DNA of 55,729 nucleotides from Priapulus caudatus. Lineage: Eukaryota > Priapulida > Priapulimorpha > Priapulimorphida > Priapulidae. Location of the stretch: positions 440,602 through 496,330 of the forward strand of contig NW_014577142.1 of assembly GCF_000485595.1 (NCBI RefSeq). The letters are read 5' to 3'. The position numbers and the translations under genes were made by a program. The notes under the pieces are model-generated. The model had not been told where the DNA came from, ran no database searches, and saw only the letters and a program-made list of their open reading frames with translations. Positions 1 through 14,200 of this stretch are shown piece after piece (positions within the stretch are counted from its first letter, which is position 1; the number at the start of each line of letters is the position of its first letter).

Positions 1-37
1 CCCCCTGTTTGAATTTCATCCTGGGGAGAACCCTGAT

Positions 38-1403
38 GTTAATATAGCTAAGTCATTAAAGTTACACAGCTGTATCTTTACTATACTGTATTACCAGTAG
101 GTATAGCCTATCATAGATTTTAGATCTGTATTAGTAGTATCCTAGATATATGCTCTGAGCGCGAACGCGGTGGCAGGAGGGCGCACTTGATTCGGTTGCC
201 AGTGAGTTTATCAGAAGAATACCTGGCTACAGTACACGTCAGTTGAGCGGTGTCGCTCTGCGGCACTTGTTTTTTAAGTATTATACTTTTTTTCAAGAAA
301 ATACACTTTTTATACTTTTTTCATGCATAAATACTTTTAAATACTTTTTTTCGCCAAAGATGGTCAAAACTCGTCAGACTTACATTTAGGTACACTATAT
401 TTGATGAGATTAAAGATGTGCTTTGCTAGTCTTGTTGCAGAAGTGATGTGTGCTCTGTTCAGTGGAGTGTTTTTGCTCTCAGCTCTCTGCTGTCAGTGAC
501 CAAATGACAGAGCATTGCAGTGTTTCCCCTGCATTGACACGAGCGAGGGGGGCCACCTCGCTCAAATTCTCAGCCGTCACACAGAAATTTGTCAAAAAAA
601 CCGCCTCGCTGACGAAACTTTTGGCAACTTGAAAAGAGATTCAAGAATCTCATACAATGTGTCCATAATAGATTAGAATGCACCAAATTGCACCATTTTT
701 TCAAAAATTTCCTGGGGGGGGGGCATTTAGTGCCCTAGGACCCCCCTAACTGGCAAAGCACGTGCACTCCTTCCTTTGCTAGGACCTTGAAACACAGAAA
801 CACCACAAAAAAAATTACCGCCTCACAGACTTTCCTGGCCAAGGGATTGCATTGCATATACCAAACTGAGGGTTCAAGAGACAACTCCTCAAGACATTGC
901 ACACATAATTCCTGAAGCTTGTTTACATGCTGCACATAGGCTATAAGGTATAAGGTAACAACTTAACAAGTGACTACAAATCATGGTAGGTGATACAAAT
1001 TTATACTTTTTTTAGACGATTGTGATACTTTTGTCTGGACAGAGTTTAAAAATTTTTTGTAATATCCTGAGTGGCAGCACTGCTAATGTTAAGAGTAATC
1101 TAAAATTAATGCAGAAAATCATGCTCGTGAAGAATGTTAACTCGGTGCCACCTAAAAAAAGTGAGGGAGTAGTCTACTCGAATATTACATCAGATCAGCA
1201 GAAAAATCGTTGGTCTCGTTCAGGTGGTGCCGATGCAGAATCTGTCGGACGGTCAGCGATGCAGGGTGTCGTTTGCGTGGCTCGCCTGGTCAGCGCCGCA
1301 CATGCTGCTGCTGGACGAACCGACGAATCACTTGGACATTGAGACAATCGACGCGCTCGCCGCAGCAATCAACGAGTATACCGGCGGCATCGTGCTAGTC
1401 AGT
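38..1403. repeat. Segmental duplicate of 12552-14046
   Basis: The two stretches run colinear from gttaatatag through ggtggcaggagggcgcac, cgtgtttcccctgcattgac and the ABCF2 exon. The downstream copy has many extra single bases. The repeat family of 50.8-51.7 kb covers only the first part; the shared intron and exon go beyond it, so this is more than two insertions of one mobile element. Confidence 0.85.
1224..1402 (+). pseudogene. ABCF2: Displaced partial copy of ABCF2 exon 11
   Basis: After the acceptor cgttcag the frame reads [20 protein letters not shown], then [20 protein letters not shown] and [10 protein letters not shown]. These are the signature, Walker B and D-loop of cassette 2. It lies upstream of exon 1 and breaks off at GTCAGTC, 30 bases before the splice donor of its partner at 13853-14076. 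The reading frame is intact here but not in the partner. It is either an assembly duplication or a real partial gene duplication; it cannot be part of a normal ABCF2 transcript in this position. Confidence 0.85.
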
Positions 1404-1706
1404 CCAGGACGAAATTAATGAATTATCACGTATTTGATAGGATTCATTCTGCTTGCAGGGATATTCACGGATGTTTGGCTGACGTCTTTTCTGTTTCATT
1501 CCCAGAAATATCTAAAACATAAATTCCATGATTATTTGAGTATAAAAACACGTATAAGGCCTCACAATGACAGCGCTTGAGGAGATCCATGTAATTGTTA
1601 TTTGCTCATATGTACATGCTCACGTCCTCACGTCCTCATGTGTGCACGCGCCTGTAAGTCCGAGCTGCTTTTAAACATATGCTTCGCTCTCTCCTTCTCG
1701 GCGCAG

Positions 1707-1928
1707 GAACAACGAATGGCGTGAAAGCGGCGACAAACGGCGTAGATCGGCTGGCGCTTGACGACCACTCACGCGCGTGCACGGGCGCGCTCGGCTCGCA
1801 CCCGCGCAGCCTCGACTTCAAGCTGATCGGCTTCTCCGTCACCTTCCACGGACAGGAGCTGCTCGTCGACACACACCTCGAGCTGAACTGTGGTCGCCGG
1901 TACGGCCTCATCGGGCTCAATGGCAGCG
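1707..1928 (+). CDS. ABCF2: ABCF2 exon 1 (first recognisable), start of cassette 1
   Basis: It follows the acceptor ctcggcgcag and ends at the donor gtgagt. It encodes a variable lead, then [33 protein letters not shown] and [12 protein letters not shown]. It begins with two bases of a split codon, so at least one more coding exon must lie upstream. The exon is GC-rich compared with the introns. The following intron opens into a long GT microsatellite. Confidence 0.93.
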
Positions 1929-2170
1929 GTGAGTGATATATACTAGTCTGAGTAAGAGCATGGTGTGTGTGTGTATGTGTGTGTGTGTGCGCGTGCGTGC
2001 GTGGGTGTGTGTGTGTGCGTGCGTGCGTGGGTGCGTGCGTGAGTGAGTGAGTGAGTGAGTGAGTAAGAGAGTGCGTGCCCGTGCTTGTGTGTGTGTGCAT
2101 GTGTGCATGCTTCTGTGTGTGTGTCCATGCATGCGTGCATGCTTGTGTGTGTGTGTGCATGCGTGCATGC

Positions 2171-2212
<42 letters not shown>

Positions 2213-5200
2213 ATGCTTGTGTGGGTGTGCGCGTGTGTGAGAGATTTTTAAAGTAGTGTATGATCCGGTCGCAAGTGCTTGGCAGACAGATTCTGTGTGG
2301 GGCTGGTTTAGGCTGCTGGTGTGGTCAGTTAGGGGGGGAGTTTGCTGTACGGTTTTATTCGGCCTAACAGCAGTGCTGAGTTATAATCTCAGCAAAACTG
2401 CAGTGTGGTGTACATGCACCCAGGACAGGGCTCGAATTAAGCGACGAGAAGGGCAAGGCAATTTTTGTAGGGCATGTGAGAAATCGCCTTGAATTTTCTC
2501 TAAAATGGAAGGGCACAGAGGCAATTTTAAAAGTCACCAAGGCAACTCTCAAAATTTGAGAAGAGCACCAAGGCACTTTTGTAAAATAAAGGAAAACTTA
2601 TAACAAATTAGTACATCAACATCGTCTTGCTTTTAATGTAAAAACAATATGCACCCATGTAAGCTTACACCGTAACACCGACACCTGTACCCACCTCTGC
2701 TAATGGAAGTACAGTAACAATAAATTTTACATGCCCGCTATCAGGAGCGAATAATTATCCGGTGCTGTTATTATTCCCTCCTGCGACTATCGGTTTTAAG
2801 CTCATCATTGCAACTCCAGCACGCACGCGCACGTGTTATGTTGACTCGACTAAAGGCTTGACTCGAAACTATGGCAGTAGATTAAAGGGCACCGACGGAA
2901 ATTACACAAAAGGGCAAGGCAGGTGACTGCTGCCGGTCGGGTTGGATTTTAAGGGGCAGTACGGCGATTGATAGGGGCACCGACAGCAATTGCCGTCGGT
3001 GCCGTCGGTAAATTCGAGCCCTGACCCAGGACACATTATTATCAAGATATATTAATATCCAGCATTGCTATTTGTGTTCATGATGAGGTGGCCAAATTGA
3101 TATCATACTTAACCCAGCGTTCGAAATTAACTGTAATCCATTGTCCACAATACATGAAATTCATGGTGTATCTATAAAAAGTAAAGTATTTATTTGAACA
3201 GAAGGCCAATAAGTTTAATAAGATTAAAATCAAGTATATTTTTTCCAAAATTCCGAAATTCTGAACTACCAGAATTGCTCACAGACTACCAGATTACAAA
3301 ATCTAATAGTCTGTATGACTGCCAGAAAAAGAAGATTAATTTTGCACCTTGGTTGAATAGTGGTATAATGGAAATTTCTAATCCATAGCACAGTATGGTA
3401 TGTGCTGTATTCTGTTTTGTACAAACGAGTTCTTTTCTTACGTGGTTATCTAATGAAACTGAAAGTGCATGATCATGTTATATTCAATGTTGTTCGCTCC
3501 TTACCTTCATACATCAATATATATATGGTCTCAGATATGCAATTTGAATCTGAGTTTTGAAAACTATAACGTACATCATACATGTATGGCACAGTAATGT
3601 TGTTATACAATGTATATGGTTTATGTATAACGTGTGCAGATTGTGCTGAATTTCTGCCTGTTACCGATGATTTTAAAATCCTTTCAACCTTTGCAGCCGT
3701 CATGACAGATATGTCTACGAGAGTAGTCTTGTAAACCAAGATCTGTGTGACTATAGATTTAATGTTTTTTCTTGTTGCTAGTTTGTTAGCTATTGCACTG
3801 ACATTGTTACAATTGAAATGCAAAGAAACTCGCAAGTAAAACTGCATCAACTAAAAGATTGCCAGCCGTACATGTGCGTGTGCATGTGTGTTAACAATTT
3901 TGTTACAGTCGGGAAATTGTCGATCTTCTAGGGAAGTCAACGTTGATGTCGGTGCTGGGACATCGAGAAGTGCCCATACCCGATCACATTGACATCTATC
4001 ACCTGAAGCACGAGATTGAGGCGATGGACAAGACAGCGCTCGAGAGTGTGGTTGACGTGGACAGTGAGAAGAAGAGACTGGAGCACGAAGCAGAAGAACT
4101 TGCCCACTGCGAGGATCACGGTATGACAGGGGTAGAAATTAAGTTTTGAATACGGGAGTCCAACGGACTCCCTACCCTCAAAAAGAGGGAGTCCCCAGCA
4201 AAATAATGGAGTCCGCAGTCTGAAGTTCAAAATTAAAGATATTAACAATAACACGTGCTTATTTTGAAGATTCATGCGGTTGCACGTCTGCCAAATTTTA
4301 TTTGGACATTTGCTGAAAAAATACGGTAATTCCACGTGGCCGTGCTCTGGAACGAACTAGTTGGTATAGTATGGCAGAATTTTCAGGGAGTCACACGGAC
4401 TCATGCATATGTCAAATCAGGGAGTCCGACAGTAAATCAAGGAGTATTTGACTCCGGACTCCCCTTAATTTCGCACCCTGGTATTACGAGCATGACGAGC
4501 GTTTCGTTTCGTTTTCGTCACATTCTGAAACAATTTGCTTTGGCAAATACACAAGCAAATGAGAACGTCTTCCCTGATATTCCCTGATATTATTAATAAA
4601 ATGAAATTGTAGTTGTGATTGCCAAATAGTTACGAGTTACTTACTCATTCACATAAGTGATTTTCTTGTTAGATTAAATAGTAAAAGTTAGCCTGTAAAT
4701 TTCTAGCCCTTCATTATGACAATTCCTGCTACAAAAACAATGGGTAGAAATAGTTAAATAGTTAAATAGCTTTACTCATATTTCCTGGGATTTGCTCGGT
4801 TTTCTTTGGTCTTCAGAATATTTAGCAAAATCACCTATATGCGCAAAAAACGATTGAGATTTTGGTAGCCACAATAGACATTTATACTGTTAATGCTGGT
4901 AGCACAGTATCAAACACTAGACAGATTTTGGGTTGCTTGTCTGGCTTTGTGAAAAAACTAGTTGGGGACTAATAATTAGCTTGGATTATTCATGACGAGA
5001 TATTGCTTTAGAATTTCAATTGTAATCTCATTTAAATTAATTAATCAAGTAACTTAATTATTCAATAGTTTCCATAGGTCATTAGCATGATGGAGCATGG
5101 TCTGTATGTTATGACTCATATATGGTACGTGAGAAATCTGTTTAGGCTAGTATCAGTCATTGTAGAGGATAATTTGTGCCAGGTAAAAAAAATATTGGAA

Positions 5201-8200
5201 ATCGTTATTGTTTTAACTCTGTTTGCCAAATAATGTCTGTCGCTGTCAGTGTCCTGGTGCTGAGCTTTTGTGTCTACGTGCAGAGGCGCATGATCAGCTG
5301 TTGGAGGTTTACGAGAGGTTAGAAGAGCTAGACTCTGACAAGGCAGAGATGCGGGCCGGCCGAATTCTTCATGGTCTCGGCTTCACAAGAGACATGCAGC
5401 ACACCTCCACAAAGAACTTCTCTGGTGAGTCGTATGGTCTTTGTGAGACATATCCATCATTTATAAGTTTGTCAAATGTTTTTTTGTTGTTGTAGACATG
5501 CCTAGCAGGCACCTGCCTTTGATTTTACTTTCTAATTCAGTTATGCTAGCTGTATTTCTTTGTTAGAGTTGGAAGTGCTGTATAGGGATCTTTTTAACTT
5601 ATCGTTTTCTTATGTTTGCTTTGCACGCTCCTCTCTATTTATTCCATTGCATGCTCTCATTTATCCATACTTCTATCCGATTTCTATTTGTGTCATTTAT
5701 CCTATCTCTTTCACAAGTCTCTTCCATCCCTCTGTTCCAGGCACTCTTATATTCTACATCTTACAGACCATTTTCCATTTTTTTTTACTTTTTAAACTTT
5801 TCCAATTTATGTTGGACCTTCACCCTAATTATCTCAGACCCTTTCCTTTTATATTTGCGATCCTATCTATATGATATTATTTCTGAACAGAGCCATGCGT
5901 GTACGTCTAAGTCGAGCGTGTCGTCAGATGTGCTTGCGGTTGTTTTCACAGGTGGCTGGCGCATGAGAATAGCTCTCGCGCGTGCTCTATACATCCGACC
6001 ACACCTGCTACTGTTAGATGAACCCACCAATCACCTCGACCTGGACGCCTGTGTGTGGCTTGAAGAGGAACTTAGATCGTAAGCCCACTATATATTGTTT
6101 CGAATTCTGTAAGATCAGGAGGAACTTAATTCAGAAGTCGCATTATATTATTTCTGTTACTGTGAGACCAAGAGAAATGAGAAATGTAAATACAGTTCAG
6201 TTGTTTTGAATTATGTAAGATGAGGTGGAACTTAACTTGTAAACACTGCTATATTGTTTCTAACTCTGTGAGGCCCAGGAGAACTTGAGATCGTAAGCAG
6301 CATTATATTGTTTCTATTTCTGTAAGACCGTAGAAAAACTGGTCACAACAAGACCTGGGTCACAACTTAGATTGTTTGTCATTCAGTCGCCGTGGCGAAT
6401 AACAATGGCATCTGTTTGTGTTTCAGGTACAAGCGTATCCTCATGCTAATCTCTCACAGTCAGGACTTTCTGAACGGCGTCTGCACGAACATCATCCACT
6501 TGCAGAAAAAGGAGCTGCGTTACTACGGCGTAAGAGGCTTTCACAGAGAAAAAAACCGGGAATACGTGTGATTTATAACAAAATATCAAGCTGTTGTTGA
6601 AAATATCGCAGCAAACACTTGTAACGTGGTTGTCATGTAGTACATTTGACTGTGTATGTCAATACCTTGGCCAAGTGAATTCAATTTAAATTACGTGAAC
6701 ACCACTGATACGTTTGCTATTGGAGATTTATGCATTGCGATAAAATCAATGTATTCCCTGGTTTTTGTTTATGAAAATCAAGAATCATTACTTTTTAAAT
6801 CTAACAATTTCGAATTTAATTTAAAAAGTGAAATCAACATTCAAGGAGCCTTTTTCATAATGTCAAATTTATAGCTTTAAATTGTAATGTGCCTGAACAC
6901 TACTATTAGTTTGTTGTATGGACAGCTTCATCGTTTGTTTGGTTTTCGCTAGGGTAATTATGACCAATTCATGCAAACGAGAATGGAACTGGAAGAGAAC
7001 CAAATGAAGAAGTTTCGCTGGGAACAAGATCAGATAGCTCACATGAAGGTGAGTCAGAAGCCTAGGCATTACTGTGTCCTGCTGTTACAAGCAGTGTGTT
7101 TATGACTGTACATTTGTTCAAAGATAGCAGACTGGAATGTGCGAGGAGAACACAGAAGTCAAAACCCCCATTTTAAGTGGCCGCATGCTTAATTGTGGTG
7201 GCTTGGTGATACGTCAGCCCCTTGGAGTTTTACATATCATTTTGTGAATACAACTTGTTCGAATTCATATTAGGGGTACAGACCTGCATTCGGTAGTGAC
7301 AGCCATCCTTACGTTTTGTGTGATTTGCATTTAGCAAACGATAATATGAATTCACGCTGGTAGTAATAATTCATTTGTGCCATCTCTTCTGCATCTGTTA
7401 TGATCAACTTTATTCAAAACTGAATTTTAGTTTGGATAAAGCTGGAAATAATAGTCCAACGTTTATAAACCATGTCTTTCACAATGTCTGTGTTTATCCA
7501 GGATATCTTTCACACCTGTTCTCATCTTGCTCGTGGCTACGCGTATCTAATGGTATTTGACTGCTCTTCGATTGCAGAACTACATTGCCAGGTTTGGTCA
7601 CGGCAGCGCCAAGTTGGCACGACAGGCTCAGAGCAAAGAGAAAACGCTCGCCAAGATGGTGGCGGGTGGACTTACTGACAAGGTCGAAGAGGACAGAGTA
7701 AGTAGTGTAATGCTCACAGTCTGAATGCCCATGTCAGTGCTGCATGAGAACTTTTCTTCTGTGGGGGGGGGGGATTTGACACAATGAGTGTTACATTTCT
7801 ATTTGAGAACCCAATGTTGTTGTTGTTATTGATGTTGTTATTCAATAACATTGCAATTCAATATTCAATTACATTGGTAACAAGCAAATAGTTCCTATGT
7901 GTGCTGTGTCCATGTGAACATCACCATTTGTAGTACACTTTGGTAGGATCCAACTACTCAAGAGTATATTGAATCACTGTTTAAAAGCCAATGTGCATTG
8001 AAATTGCAATCACAGCATTTACAAGTTATATGGTAGAAACGCTATAATGTTTTTTCACCCAGAATTACAAGGTACATATAACCATAGTATTAAATATCTA
8101 AGTCTCACGGAAGTTTAGGTAAGATCATGCGTACATGCCTTTTTGTGACTAACACTTAATATTCTACATTACAGACGCTGTCCTTCTACTTCAAAGACTG

Positions 8201-11200
8201 CGGAACAATCCCACCTCCCGTTATCATGGTTCAGAATGTCAGCTTTAGATACAATGATGCGAAGGTATGGAACCAATCTAGATGCATGTGAGGTGATGTA
8301 AACGTCAATGTAATGTTCTGTATATTGCATTACTTAAATCCTTAAATGCTTCCCGGTGTTGGGAACTTCACTGCCTGTAATTCCACCAGTGCAGTTACTA
8401 GAAATTCAAAAATTATCCAGTGATATCTGGGAGTGTATGTAGTGTATTCAATGCATTTACAATTCAATCTCATCGTACTATTATAGTTGTTTGTATGTAT
8501 TTAGGTTTTACGCATACAAAGACCTAGTATATGTATTCAGCACCTCTTAGTTATAGTAATTTATGGATTTCTTTATTTGCCTAAGCCTTTTATATACAAA
8601 AATCTTGAATTCGGCTGGGATCTGGATACACGAGTGGCGCTTGTCGGTCCAAATGGTGCTGGAAAGTCTACACTGCTCAAGCTGATTCAGGGAGATTTGG
8701 TGCCTACGGAAGGCATCATTAGAAAGAACTCGCATCTATCCATAGGAAGATACCACCAGGTTCGTCCACGTTAGATAATGATACCCACTTCCACATCCAC
8801 GTTCCAAACCGATAAGATTTGATTAGGCACAGCAGTGCATGTGTTGACGTGCGTGCGTGCGTGCACTTACATTGTATTAGTACTTGCATACATTTGACAC
8901 ACGATCGTTCTTAAAACGTCCTATTGTTGACTACCCTCTCTCCGAGGGCACACCCTGTTCATGACACTTTCTCATTTTTAACACTCCCTGTTTATAACAT
9001 GCACTTTGACTTTAATCCAACATGTTCTTCTCATGGTCCTCATTTTTAGCTCACCTTGACATCGTCAAGCTGAGCTATTGCCATGGGTCGTCGTACGTCA
9101 TACGTCCGTCCGGTTAGCTCACCTTGACATCGTCAAGCTGAGCTATTGCCATGGGTCGTCGTACGTCCGTCCGTCCGTCGTACATCCGTCCGTTCGTCCG
9201 TCCGTCCGTCCGTCCGTCAACATTTGGCTACGGTCAACGATAACTCAGGAACTGTTTGACCCACATGTTTGAAATTGGGTATAGTTGTTACTGCTATGCT
9301 CCCATATTGAGCACGCCAGTCGACGTACTTTCGAGCCACGGCAATTTTTTGGCAAAAATGGGAATTGCCATTAATCAGTTCAGGTTCAACGGATTTTGCT
9401 CATTTTTGGTATGTGAATGAATAAGGGCTAGGGGTTTTGATATTTAAAAAAAATTATGTAAATTAGGTAGGTTTTGGGAATTATATAGCATATTATAATA
9501 TAGACACGCAGATAACAGTCTGTGTGGTGTCACACTCGTCTGGTTCGTTTTACAAGATTTCATTGACAATATCTTTAATGCAAAATTGGTATTTCCTCGC
9601 CACTCTGCCGATAAAACGTCTATATTAGAGTAAAGTTTTACAAAACATGTCGTAACGCAGCATAACCTATTTATTTCGAACGCCATCGCTAAGAAACATC
9701 AAAGCGGGTATAGCGCCATCTACCGTCACAAATTGTGATTCATTTTGGTTTATAAATTATTGCGATATACAGATGGCAACCGTGTCCTACCTCCTAAAAA
9801 AACTCATGTACGAAGTAAACACTTCCATGCACCAAATTAACCTTTGACCAAAAGTTGTGATTATGGGAGGGAAACACCATTGCACGTGGTATATAGCAGC
9901 TACGTGCATAAAGCGTATCCTTCTTTCAAATCTACACCAGTACACATCGGGAGCTCGCGCTTTTAGGCAGTGCCTAAATCTGATATATAAAAACGTAATG
10001 GCGATGCATTTAGTGTAACGCCATCACTCGCCCTCACTCAAGACTTTCACAGCTCAACATTTATTTCACATAAAAAATTACCACATAATTATCAGACGTA
10101 TATAAGAGTTCTCCCATATACTACTGCTTTTCATATTCTAATAAGTACGCGATGGTTGCTGCATTAAAACTGACTTCTTCCAGCTCAATTGTGTCTGTTT
10201 TGTGGGAGCTACAGTGTCATGACAGCTTTACATTAATACGCTCAACATTCTTAACAAATTTCCCTGTTGTCACCAAACACCCTCATCTTCATGCATTTAC
10301 ATCATACATTTATTTTAGCACAGTTTTGTATTTAACTTGCCCTGTTCTCAGGCATTTTTTGTTTTTAATATACTCATTCTTACCAAACACCCTGAACGTA
10401 ACACGTCCTCATTTTTAACACACCCCATTTGCATGCAGACTTGCTTTTAAGACATTAGTGTTCCTAACACATGAATTTTCTGAATACATGCTCTTATTTT
10501 AACACACGCCGCGCCGGCGGCCGCCCCCATTTGTAATGCACTCTCCTGCGTAACACAAGTGTTCTTTACACACTCATGTTCTTAACACATCTCCTGTTTG
10601 AAACACATGCTCATTTTTAACACACACCCATTTGTAATACAGTTGCTGTTAACACACCCGTGCTCTTAAACACACCTGTGTTGTTTACACACCGTGCTCT
10701 TAACACACCTGTGCTCTTAACACACCCGTGGCTCTTAACACAACCTGTGGCTTTTAAACATGGGCCCAGTGCTCTTAACACACCTGTATTGTTTACACAC
10801 CCGTGCTTTTTACACACCAGTGTTGTTTACACACCCGTGCTCTTAACACACCTGTTGTTTACACACCCGTGCTCTTAACACACCTGTGTTGTTTACACAC
10901 CCGTGCTCTTAACACACCTGTGTTGTTTACACACCCGTGCTCTTAACACACCCGTGCTCTTAACACACCCCATAACTCTTAAAGCATCGCGCCGTGGATG
11001 CTCTAGTCAACTCATCGCTGTTGTTATTTAACACCACCCGTTGCTTAACATCACTCTTTTTTTGTTACTCTTAATCTGCACAGCCGTGCTTGTCTCAACA
11101 CACCCGTGCTCTTAGTCTTAACACACCCGTGCTCTTAGTCTTAACACACCCGTGCTCTTAGTCTTAACACACCCGTGCTCTTAGTTCTCTAACACAGCCC

Positions 11201-14200
11201 GTGCATCGTTTAGTCTCTGAACCACCACCACGTGCTCTTAGTCTAACACACCGCCGTGCTCTTATCTTAACACATCCCGTGCTCTTGTGCTTCTTCACGA
11301 GCCAGCATTTTCTTGTATTGCGCACCCTTGTTTTCATTACAGCACCTTCAACGATGTTCAAACTTCGACCGATAGCTCGTCCGGCGTATCGATTACATCT
11401 TCGAAGTGCTACTTCTTTCTTTCTCAATGAGAGGATCGTGGAGATGATGAGCGATGCATTCCGGCCGGTATGGACTTACCGGCAGCCAGCAGGTATGGGC
11501 ACGCTCTTTACGAAATGAACCTATGTGAAAGTAGCTATAACCAATGATGCACTAGTTTACACAGTATGCATTATATGAATATTTTGTTCTTGTCTGAAAA
11601 TCTGATTTTGGTACATAAATGATGATACAGTTCTGTAATTTTCATTGGGTTTTTTGAGGTTTTTTTTATAGGGGCGTAGTCTTTAGGTGGAACCAAGTTC
11701 TCAGACCAATGTTCGAGTGAAAAAACTCTTCGTGCATTTGGGCTTCATTTTGAGGAAACCATTTCAACTAATGCAGTGCTGCCACTTTATACTTTTTAGC
11801 TAATTCTGACGTAGCAGATGCAGCTTGTAGATATCGTCATGAATGTGCCGTCCGTTCCGTCCGTTTCAACAGTCTTGGAGCAAAATCTTAAGCCGCTCGA
11901 TGTATTCGGTCCTCGATATTCTCGGACGTGGGGTATCAAAACGAGCTTTGGGATGTCCGAAAGCTCGGGGGTGCAAAACGTCAAAGGTCAAGAGGTGTGA
12001 AAAGAAGGGAACACTTCCCCTCGCTTCATTAAGGTAATAGGGAGGAAATCAGAATTGGTGGCGGCACAATCTTAATCACGCTTCGACCTAATCGCTTCGT
12101 TGATAGTCTGGTGTATAGGGTGCTATCATTGTAGGTATAATAGCCATCACTGTGCGCGGAAATTGGAGTCACAGTCAAAGCGTGCAATGGGGGCAGTAAC
12201 AGGGCAGATTTTTAGACATTTTCTGAGGACATGGTCTGATCGGAGGCGATTGCACTTTTGTCTTTAGCGGTGACCTTTACCATTTTTTATGGCTTTTATT
12301 GAAAGGAACCATGAAATGTACTTTCCGTTGTACATGCGAAGAGTATAGTTTCGGATAACCTTTTGACCCTCTAAGAGGATCGGTTTAAACATGGACTTGT
12401 TGATCTCGTTACAATAGGACTGAACTGCTTTGCTCATTAGAGCACTTTCAACACCCGCCCTCCTCCCCTCCCCCCCTCCCCCACCCTCCCACAACCACCC
12501 ACCCTCACCCCCACCACCCGACTATCAGCTCAGCGAGCTCGACGCATATTCTAATGTTAATATAGCGAAGTCATCAAAGTTACACAGCTGTATCTTATCT
12601 ACTCTACACTAGTAGGTACTAACCTATCATACGATTTTAGACTGTATTAGTAGTATCCTAGATATAGGCTCTGAGCGCGAGCAGCGGTGGCAGGAGGGCG
12701 CACATGATCGGGNNNNNNNNNNNNNNNNNNNNNNNNNGGTGGCAGGAGGGCGCACTTGATTCGATTGCCAGCTGGTTATCAGAAGAATACTGGCTACAGT
12801 ACACGTCAGCTTGAGCGGTGTCGCTCTGCGGCTACTTGTTTTTTAAGTATTATACTTTATTTTTTCAGAAAATCACTTTTATATACTTTTTATCCATGGC
12901 ATAAATACTTTTACAATACTTTTTTCGCCAAAGCGATCGCGTCAAACTGTTCAGACTTACATGTTAGGGTCACATATATTTGATGAGATTAAAGAATTGC
13001 TTTGCTTAGTTTGGGTTGACAGAAGTGATGTGTTGCTACTGTTCAGTGGAGTGTGTTTGCTCTTCAGCTCTCTGCTGTTCACGGTGACAATGACAGCAGC
13101 ATTTTGCAGTGTTTCCCCTGCATTGACACGAGAGGGCGGGCCACCGTCGACTCAAATTCTCAAGCCGGTCACACAGAGAATTTTGTCAAAAAAACCGCCT
13201 CGCTGGCACGAAATTTCTCGGCACTTGAAAAGAGATTCAAGAATTCTCACTACAATGTGTCAGTAAAGATTCAGAATGCAACCAAATTGCACCTTTTTTC
13301 AAAAATTTCCTGGGGGGCGGCATTTAGTGCCCTAGGAACCACATCCTAACTGAGCAAAGCACGTTGCATCCTTTCCTTTGCTAGGCGCTTGAACGACAGA
13401 CACCACAAAAAAAAATTACCGCCTCACAGACTTTCCTGGCCAAGGGATTGCATTGCATATACCACAACTGCAGGTTCAAAGAGACAATCCTCAAGGGACA
13501 TTGCCACACATATTCCTGAAGGCTGGTTTACATGCTGCACATCCAGGCTTATAAGGTATAACGGCTACCACTTAACAAGTGACTTACAAATCATGGTACA
13601 GGTGAAAAATTTATACTTTTTTTTAACGATTGTGGTATTTTGTACTGGACAGCAGAGTTTATATATTTTTTGTAATATCCTGGTGGCAGGCCACTTTTGG
13701 CCTAAATTTTTTGGGTTTAAGAGTAATCTTAAAATTAATGCAGAAAATCTGCTCGTGAAGAATGTATACTCGCGGTGCCACTAAAAAAAGTGAGGAGGTA
13801 GTCTACAATAACATAATCATTATCAAGCAGGAAAATGTTGGTCTCGTTCAAGGTTGGCTGCCGATCAGCAATCGTGTCGACGAGTCAGCGATGCAGGGTT
13901 GTCGTTTGCAGTGGCTCGCTCTGCGGTCAAGCGCCGACACTGCTGCCCCTGCCTGGCACGAACCGACGAATCCACTTTGACAATTGGAGAACATCGGACG
14001 CGCCGCCGGCAATTCAACGGTGAGTTATACCGGCGGCATCGTGCTAGTCAGTCACGACTTCCGTCTCATCAACCAGGTAGGTGTGGGTGTGGCAGAGGTA
14101 GATGATGGCCAGATAGGTGTGGGTGTTGGTGCAAAGGGAGGGGGTTTTTTGATTGGATTGGGCCAGGTATGGTGTCGGTATGGCAGAGGTAGGATGAATG

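Noticed and set aside
1636-2214. His/Thr-rich minus-strand frames
   Set aside because: They are a GT microsatellite read on the other strand, overlapping the real ABCF2 exon 1.
3473-3850. 125-codon minus-strand frame in ABCF2 intron 1
   Set aside because: No domain or homology recognised, AT-rich intronic sequence, no matching splice pattern.
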